Shown: positions 42,501 through 51,500 of the stretch, piece by piece
Numbering within the stretch: position 1 is the stretch's first letter
Layout: the number at the start of each line of letters is the position of its first letter
Origin: Xylocopa sonorina
Taxonomy: Eukaryota > Arthropoda > Insecta > Hymenoptera > Apidae
Reading direction: 5' to 3'
Length of the DNA: 64,000 nucleotides
Assembly (NCBI RefSeq): GCF_050948175.1
Contig: NC_135194.1
Coordinates: 15,988,033 to 16,052,032, forward strand
Notes under the pieces: model-generated
What the model was told of the DNA's origin: nothing
Database searches by the model: none
Seen by the model: only the letters and a program-made list of their open reading frames with translations
Made by a program: the position numbers and the translations under genes

Positions 42501-45500
42501 CATATCTTTTTGTTTCTTGCCTTTTGCTACGACGATAAGCTCGCGTTTATAAATCATGGAGCTTGGACGCGAACGTCAGGCGAACATGTGCGTCAATAGG
42601 CGCGGCAATAGTAACAAGGGCGGAGAGGAAGCGGAAAAGACATTCATTCGGAAAGTCGATAATAATGATTTATAAGCCGATAACCCTTCGTCGAGAATAT
42701 ATCGAGTTCGTGACATTTGCCGAGTCGCGTTCGTTGCACCTTCCACGAACGAGATCGACGAATTATACGGAAACGGTCGATTCTGTTGCGCTACTCGTTA
42801 TCCCGTGGGTGGTGGTACAAAAAAATGAAGAATAGAAAAGCGATAAAGAGTTCTTTAGCTTGTTACGAAAGAGCAGATGGCGGCGGGATAGCTGGTCTAG
42901 TTAGCACCACTGTTTTCTATCGTTAACATCAATTAATACATCGGCTGTAACGAGAACTCTATTTCCACCCTTGGTAAAGGAACGTCTCCATCTATACGAA
43001 CATCCGGCGGACGCGTCTCGTCCAGATCTCTCGGTTGGTAACCTACCTCCGTTTGTGTTCGCTCCAAGAATAATTCCGAGTCGCTTCATGGTCGATGCTG
43101 CCACCAACGATCAGCCATAGAACCTCGTCTTATCCGACACCATGTACGAATTTTCTTTAATCACTATAGCCGATGAAATTCCAAAGGTTTCCATCGGCGG
43201 TGTCGGAAAAATTACGCGGAAATTGAACCGTGACTGATACCATCAATGTCGTTGCATCTGTTTATGGTATTTCTATTTAGACGCAGATGACGCGACACCA
43301 TCCGCCATGGAGGGATGACTAATGCAATTCGCGTTAAAAGTATCCGGTCGTTTCAGATAAAAATGTACCGGGACGATGGACGTAATCGAATGAACAGCAC
43401 CGATGCTAATTCGAGCACACGAATGTCCAATTGACTCATTCCATGACGAACGCGGCCTAAAGGTCATACGTGCTGCATTAGAAATTTGGAACGGGCTCAA
43501 AAATTTTCCCCGCTATTCACGCCGAATAACCCCTTGTGTACTCCGGCCGTTACTCAGCGGTGTCCCTTCTGGTCTTGTTAACACCGGCCTTTCCCTTTTC
43601 CCTTCTCTTCGCTTTGCTTCGCTTCGGTTCGCTTCTTTTCCGCTCCTCTCCCGGCTCCTTTCTCTTTCGATCGTCTAAGAATAGAAATGCGCGGTGGTTT
43701 TGCGGCGTGAATTTTTTTCCCTGCCAGACGCGTGCTGATTTCACGTCCACGCGTTTCCCATCCACCGCGGAATCAAACTTGAAATCCTCTTTGTTACGCT
43801 CCCGTTTTCTTCGCTTCTACTCCGCGTACACGTATGGCGTTTCGCCACCCCAGCTTCCCTCTCTCTATTCAGCTGTTTCTTTATTTCCTTCCCAACGAAG
43901 TAAAACGTAACGGGAGAGGACAGTGGAAAGTACAAAGCGTGACTACCTCCCTGTTGGCCATAATCCGCACGCCGTTTTCTTCCTTTTCTCTTCTTGGCTC
44001 GTGGTACCGCGGCGGCTCTCTTGCATCTTTCTCTTTATGGTTTCACCGTTCTCGCGTAGGTGGTGCATGACGGGTGCCCTCTTTCCTCTCTCTCTCTTTC
44101 TTTCTCTGGGCTCAGTTGTAACTCTTCGGTCTCTGTTCCCTCTTTCTCCCTTCTGTCAGGAGAGCTTACGCGAACACCGTTATAAAGCGTGGGTCAACTT
44201 TCCCCTTGTCCCATTTGCAGGAATTTTCGCGAAGTACGCTTCAACCGGTATAATATATTCGTTCTCGTTCGGTGAATCGTCGCGGAAGGAATAATATCGC
44301 CCAGGTGCGCGTGGATTTTTCGAGTACCGCCGTATTTTCTTAGGTGCTCGATGTATAATCTCGTCGGAAGCCCGGAATCTCCCCTGTGTATTGATCTTCC
44401 TAAATCCGGCACCAATTGCTCCTGCTCCTCCTGTACCTTTTCTTTAGCCCGGCTAGATCTTTCCCTCTTCTCTCCCCGGGTGTCCACGTGTGTATCAGTA
44501 ACACTCCTCTCTTCGCTCACCAAGACGTGGGACGATCCTCTGTTGGACTCTATATAAACCACCGGGAACACTCAGGCTGGGCCGAGTAGTTCGCCAACGG
44601 CGAACAGTTCGTACGGATCATTCTCGCAGCTCGTTCGCCGGGTGATTGTGCGTGTGCGACGCGTGAAGGTAGTTTCGACGCCGTTCCAGAAAGATGTTCC
44701 GCGGACGACCAAGATATCATCGCGTGTTCTTCGGATTTTTCCGAGTCGAACGGTGCCGGCCAAGTGATTTCTTCTTTTTATCCCCGTAGTTCGATTCGCG
44801 GGAGATCGTCGGGGGCATTCTGGAAGTCGGCTAGCCGATGCGAAAGAACGTACGCGAGATACGGGAGAGTTGTCGCTATGTTTCCTCCAGTGGAAACGTA
44901 GACGTTGTTATCTGCGATGTTGTTCCAACCGGAGTCGTTGGCATTTTTGCGCAGTATCAATCGCGCGTCTGGCCAGTCGTATCTATTAATAGATGACGCC
45001 AAAGCAGCTTAACTGCAATGGGGAGCTTTTGCAGTAGTCGCCTCTCCGTCTATATATAGATATATGTACACACACAGCGATTGAAATAACCAAGGATACT
45101 TGTTGCGCCTAATTAAAAATGTTTCTTGGTCGTCCGTGAAGATCGCGGTGCGCCGATTCGTTACTACCCACGCGATATTATTTCAAGGATCAAACTACCG
45201 ACCAACTGGTGGCATTTTCGCAAACATGGAGTCCATCTCGAGGGCAGGGCGAAACGTGGGCAGTGGTGTATACCGTGTCGCAGGTGCTTTCGCTCGTGGA
45301 GCTAGGCGAGTTTTGTCGTACGTGCCACTTTTGGGCGTCGCTGCGGTCCCGCCGGAAGTCGAGGACAAACCTTCCGTGGTATGACAAACGATGGATACAT
45401 TCAAGCTCTATTAACCTCACCGAGTTTCGATTTCGCGTACAAAGTCAAAAGAGGAGGAGAGGAAGGAGAGAGGGGTCGCCGTGGCACGATTAACGGGCGG

Positions 45501-48500
45501 TGAAGGGATGCTCGCTCATCGAACGTTTCCCTCGATCCCGGCCTATTTCCGGTTACGCGATACCGAAACGGAGCGAGCGCATTTCCGGCGCAGATTAACC
45601 GTTCCCAGGTGGCTACGTTCACAGGAATTAATGACTGCCGTATCCGTTTCGACGTCGTGGTTAATTTCGCATTGTTCCCCGGGTTTATCGGCTCGCGAGA
45701 GCAACCGAGAATATTTTATATTTTATTTATGTCCATCGCGGAGGACAGAGGCTCGTCGGTCGATACTGTTTTTACGTAATAGTCCATTGTTCGATGCGTT
45801 TGAGCGTGCAGCAGAAACAAAGGTAAACCGACACCGACACGACCGTTGCCGTGTGCCATGCCGTGCCGTGCCGTGCTGCGCTGTGCCCGCGCCATGGCGA
45901 CGCGACGCCCGCGCCGTCGCGCCGCGACACGCAAAAATAGTCGGCCTCCAGGGAGAGAGAGGGAGAGAAAGAGAGAGAAAAAGACGCCAGACTCGAGACG
46001 CACGACGGTGAAAGCTCGCGAAATTCGTTTTCTCTCGGCTCTCGGCTCCCTAAGCTCAAGAAGAACGCCCGATGACCACATCGGTCCGATGCGAAAATAG
46101 CGCCAAATGTTCATACCCGTTCGGGCTGACTTTCCGTTCGCCTCTCGCATTCCACGTGAGTGAACGCGGGTTTTAAGGTTTCGCGTATCGAATTATAGCC
46201 CCGCCCGAGCGGAATGAACGCGCGATATACACGCGCAACGTGTTAATCCACGCAGAACCGTTAGGCGAATCGATGGAAATTAATACCGGGCCGAATTAGT
46301 CGGTACCCGACGCGAGAAATTTAATCGCGCGACCAACCTGGGCACACGGGAAATTGCATTCGCGACCGATCAACGATCAAAGGCTGCATCGAAATCGTTC
46401 TCGCGACTCATCGTTTGATGGCCGATCGGTTGTGTTCAGCTTTCGTTCGACGCGAAAGCTGCGTTCGCGAAAATTCAATCGAAACGAACGAGACCGCGAG
46501 AGAGCAGCAGGAAGAAGGATATTGCCATTTTGAAGCGTGAAACACGCGAGACGCGTCTAGACGAGCATTTACACGCCGCTTTAGCCTCTTCGCAGGTTTC
46601 GTGTCAGATTTATATCTTGGTTATTAATGACCCTTCGAATCGTTAGTCGAGCCACGCGAATACCGTAGGCAAACGAGAAAACCGGCGAGTCTGATCCAAC
46701 TCGAGACCGTTAATTACTCTATCCTATCGTTAATCGTTCGTTTGATCGAGCTCCGCGCGCACGTTTTACTTGGAATGTTTAAGAGCTGGCAGATTTTGGT
46801 CACGATCCGATGCTGATTTGCCTCGATGCAGATATTAAGTGCATCTTTCCTCTCGTCGGACTTCGTTTACATGCCAAGACCGATATTACCGCCGGGCACG
46901 CTCCGGTGAACCGAATAAATACCGCTGTAGTAATTCAATTCTGGGGAGGCTCGGTAAATAAAGGAACAGGAGAAGGGAGAAAAATAGGAGATGCGAAACG
47001 CACGCAAAAAAGAACGGTTTGTCTAGTTTGAACGCACGCCGTTTACCCTGGGAGAGTGAGTAATCAGCGGTAGAGAAACGGCGGGTGTTTCGCGAGAAAA
47101 CGGCGCGCATCGGTCATGTTTTTACGGACGCGTCGTTAAAGTCTTCATTGTCCAAGTCATGTTGCTCGAACGTATAACAGGGCGTTTCCGGCGCGTTAGC
47201 GACTCGTCCCTCCGTTACGTTTCCATTTACGTTTATTTCTTCTCTTCCCGAGCAAAAACCGAAATCGAGTTCCCGGTGAAAAGGAAAAGCGTGAAAACGA
47301 ATCGTACCCGTCGAACGGGTAGGAGAAGGTAATTAGCCGACACGGAGGTAAACTGACACGCGTAATAAATGCACGGCCAGTATCGTGTACAAGGTTGAAA
47401 AGTTGATAGCGTTTCCGATCGCTATCGGGCCATAAATTCGTACGCCCTGCGGATATACCATCTCGGCAACGTGGATCCGGCCGACAGTTGTTGCGCGAAC
47501 AGCACGTGCCGTGCGTCACCCTAGTTTAACATTTTTTTTTTTTTTTCTTTTTGTTGGGACAGGAAATTGATTCTAGTTTCAGGTCCTACTTGCAGCCCGT
47601 GTACCAGCTGTTATAAGCCTGATGCCAAGGTAGGATAATTCGCACGGTTCAATGAGTGTTAACGCCGAACGATATTTCAACGAGGCGTAGGTACGGCTCG
47701 AGTCGGAGCAGAACCCGGTTGTTATAGTGCTCGAGCGTGGGCATCGTATTTCTAGTCCCCGTTGGTAGGAAAACGTGTATCTGAATTTTTTCTGGTTTCC
47801 GTCGTGGGTCGACAATGACGACCCATAGATTCTCGCCCATTACAGTCTAAATGTTAGGTTATTTTCGTCCTCGTTACGCGAGATATCGACGTATATATCG
47901 AGCGGCTCGGTCGTTTGGATCAGGGTACGCTCTGTCGCGAAATGGAACCAAGGACTGCGCCGCCGATCGTCTCTTAACGCGGCGATTTAACTCGACTCTT
48001 GGACGAGCTTCAAACGAGGCGACGAAATTTGCGATTCTCGTTTAAATATATTTCAGGGAGCAGGGAATGCTAGCCAACGGGAACATTGTGCGTAGATATT
48101 TCTCCTTCCTTTCTCCTCCCTCTCTGTTAGCGTTCGTTCACTGCGTATCTCGCTATAAACCTCGGTTCCCGCGACTAGTTGTAACCTACTCAAAGTTGGT
48201 CGACGGCCAATGATACATCGACGCGAGCCATTGTCCCGTTTGCCCGATCGATTTCACCGCGAAAGGAAACCGAGGGTAATCGGAAGTTTATTACCGCCCG
48301 ATGCTTCTTTCTTCTGTCGACCCACGGGGCGGACAATGGCCCGCAGAACGATTCTGGCTACCGGCCAGACTTCGCGTTGTCCTTTTAGCCTCCGCTGAAG
48401 TTTGGCCAAATTTGTAACGCGAATTCGCGACTGCTTCGACTTTTCGATTCGTCACTCGTTCGCCACTCGGGGTCGAGAAACTCTCTAGGATACCAGCGGT

Positions 48501-51500
48501 GCTGGTCTGCGATAGAACGCGGAGGTGTTCGCTGCGCGTGAAAATTTTTTCGTCGGTAGAGAAAATTGTGTACACGGGTGCTGCTGGCGAAACACGGGAA
48601 TCAGAGACGTCTGAGAAAAAAACACTCCGGTTTAGAAAGCCCTTGTGCACAGAACCCTTCAGGGGCTGTAATTCTTTAAGCGAGAGGCCTACCCCTTACG
48701 AAAATGCATGGGAGGAACAGGCGAGAAGGGGTTTCACTTAAACCAGTCGATCGATACCAGCTCTGGGGGACGATAAAGCACGCGCCGCGTTCAGCACGTC
48801 CGGTTTCTGTTTCCCTCTTCGGTTTCAAGAATTGATTTCGTTCCGCTCGTATTTCTCGTGTTTGCGTCAACTTACAAGCATCGTTGAAAGAAGGTCTCGA
48901 TACCATTTAATCGGCCCAGTATCGACAATTTTTATTTATCTCCAACGATGGCATCTTATCTTTTTGAAAAGCTGACACATACGAAATGTGTTCCGTAATT
49001 GGAAATCCAAAGCGCTATATGCATACATATTTATTATAACGATAAAATCAGAACCGAATGCGTCGTCTCGCTTGCAAAGTACGCGCTGACACAGTGACAC
49101 GATTGGCCGCCTCTGGAAGGGTGTCGTTCATAGCTCGGCACCCTATGGTTCTCCTTTTTTCCTGTACCCCTGCGCGTGTCCCTTATGGGGGCATCCACCC
49201 TCCAGCGAGCCCCTCTTGTCTGCGTCTCGCCAGGTTGTTCACCCTTCTTTCTATTCGAATCGCTCCGAGAGCCACGAGCGACAACCGTTAAGTTGGTCAG
49301 CCTTCGCGAGCGAGAAATAAAAAAAACAATGTCGCGTCTCGATTTTTCTAACCGTCGAGCGAAGTTTGCCGCGGTTTCGCGCGCTCGAAACCGCTAATCG
49401 TCCGTTTGACGCGTGATTGTACCGCTCATTGTATAAACGATTCGAACGAACATGTTCCAGGGCGGAGAAGAGACGGAGAACGGATCGGCCACGGCAGGTA
49501 GTCCGGTCGAGGAGAAATCGGCAGTAAGTAGTCCAACAGCAGAGAACGAAGCCGCCCCCGTAGCAGCGGCAGGAGCGACGACAGCAGCAGCGGCAGCGAC
49601 CGAAACGAAGGAGGATAGCCCAGCATCGGCCGCTAGTAGCCCGGCCGAGGAAAAGACAGAGGAACCCACTCCCTCTGCCCCAACTCCCGTCCCTGTCGAG
49701 GAAAAGAAAGAGGAGGTCGAAAAAGTCGAGGCCGAGAAAAAAGTAGTCGAGGTCAGTCCAGCCGGTGGTCAGCTCGTACCGGATCCGGTAGAAGTCTCCG
49801 TTTTCCGAGTCCAGACAGTCGCTACGCCGTCTATCATTGAGAGGAAAACCAGTGAGGATATTCCTTCCATGCCCCCGTCCAGTCCACCGCCAACCCCCAT
49901 AGACTCATCGCCGTTGCAGCAGGCTCAGCAGGCTGCGGCCACCGCGAACGCGCTCGCCGAAGCCCTTAAGCTGCCTGCAGAGGCTGCTGGCAACAATTTA
50001 ATCACACCCACAGCCTTATCGTCCCCATGCCCGGAGCGTAACGAGCCGTTGACGACGCCCGCGGAATCTCTCGATGCGACCCCCCAGAGACCGCTTAGTT
50101 CTTCCGTTGACGAACCCCGTACAGAATCCATTCTCATACCCCCGAGCGTACAGGCTCTGCCGGTGGTAGATACGAACGCGTCCGATCTTCCTATCGCGAA
50201 TGCCGACAATTTAGAATCGCTTAACGCCGGCGACGGTGATACCAGCAACACCATCGAGCCAATTAACGCTCCGACAGTCGCGGAGAACGTTCCACCGAGC
50301 GCCGACCGAATTCCAGCGGAGAAAGAGGAGTCTTGTCTGTCCGAGAGCAACGTCGATACGGAACCCGTGACGGAGGCTCCGATTTCTAAGGAGAGCGATT
50401 TCGAGAAGCTCTCCGAGGTGAGGATCGATGAAACGATCGCGTCTCCGTCCGATGCGGGTACCGCTGAAAAGGTAGAAATCGCCGAGTCGTCTGTGGAATC
50501 GCCGATTCGAACGAACGATGCGGATGGTGTTCAGGCGATTGGAGAAGAAACGTCAGAGATAGTCGTAGAATGCGTGGTAACGGAAGAACCCGTTACCCGC
50601 GAGAAGGAAGTGGTATCGGAGAAAACGGAGTTCGTTGAACAAGTGATCGAGCCGAACGATGTTATGGAAGAAGAAGTCGAGCCCGCGAAGGAAGCCGTGA
50701 TCGATCCACCGGATGTGATAATCGATACGATCGTCGAATCCGAGGAGGGTCCCGTGCCCGTTTCGGAGGAGATTCTGGTCGAGGCCAAGCCAGCTGTTGT
50801 AATTCCGGAAGACGACGAAACGACGGACACGATCGAAGACGTGGTAGACATCGAGGTTGACGTCTCGAGGGTGGACACCGAGTCGGTCGAAGTGGAAGAC
50901 AAATTAGAAACGGAAACGGTATCCGACATTGCTATGCCCACCGAAGAGATCCTAATTTCGGAGGAGCCGAAAGAATCGAAGGATTCGTTGGTTCGCGACG
51001 AAACGGCGATCGATCCTCCTATTCAGACCGTAAACGAACCAATAGTCGAGAACGTAGTCGATAAAGCGGTGGACGTATCCGAGGCGTGCCGAAACGAGGA
51101 GGATTCGATGCCTCCGCCTTTGCCAGAATCACCCGTGCCTAGTCCTCAGGAAACCTTCGATCCCGAGAACGTAAATGTCGCAGTCGATTCGAATACAGTG
51201 CCTTCCCAAGTAGTAGACGTAGAGCCACAGGTTTCAGACGCAGACAACACCGAACAGATAGACGGTATTGCCCCTTCGCTGGCCGTGAAACAAATCGAAA
51301 CGGCTGGCGAATGTTCCGCCGCCGGTGTACCCGTTCCTCCAGCGGACGATGCATCGTCGCAATTGTTAGATGATAGCTCGTCGTGTTCCATCAACGAGAA
51401 AGACGACACCTGTCCCGCGGACCAGACGCATTTCTCTTCGGCTAGATTAGAACACGTTCCCAGTCCCACGGACGACGATCTTCCCCCAGCACCCGAGGAT

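Noticed and set aside
45481..46011. 176-codon open frame on +
   Set aside because: Its Cys/Ala/Val-Pro run reflects a short CCGTG tandem repeat and its end reflects a GAGA tract.
49925..50941. Antisense open frames over Akap200 exon 5, rich in Ser/Thr
   Set aside because: They are the reverse complement of Glu/Asp/Val codons of the real exon and lack a start or splicing of their own.
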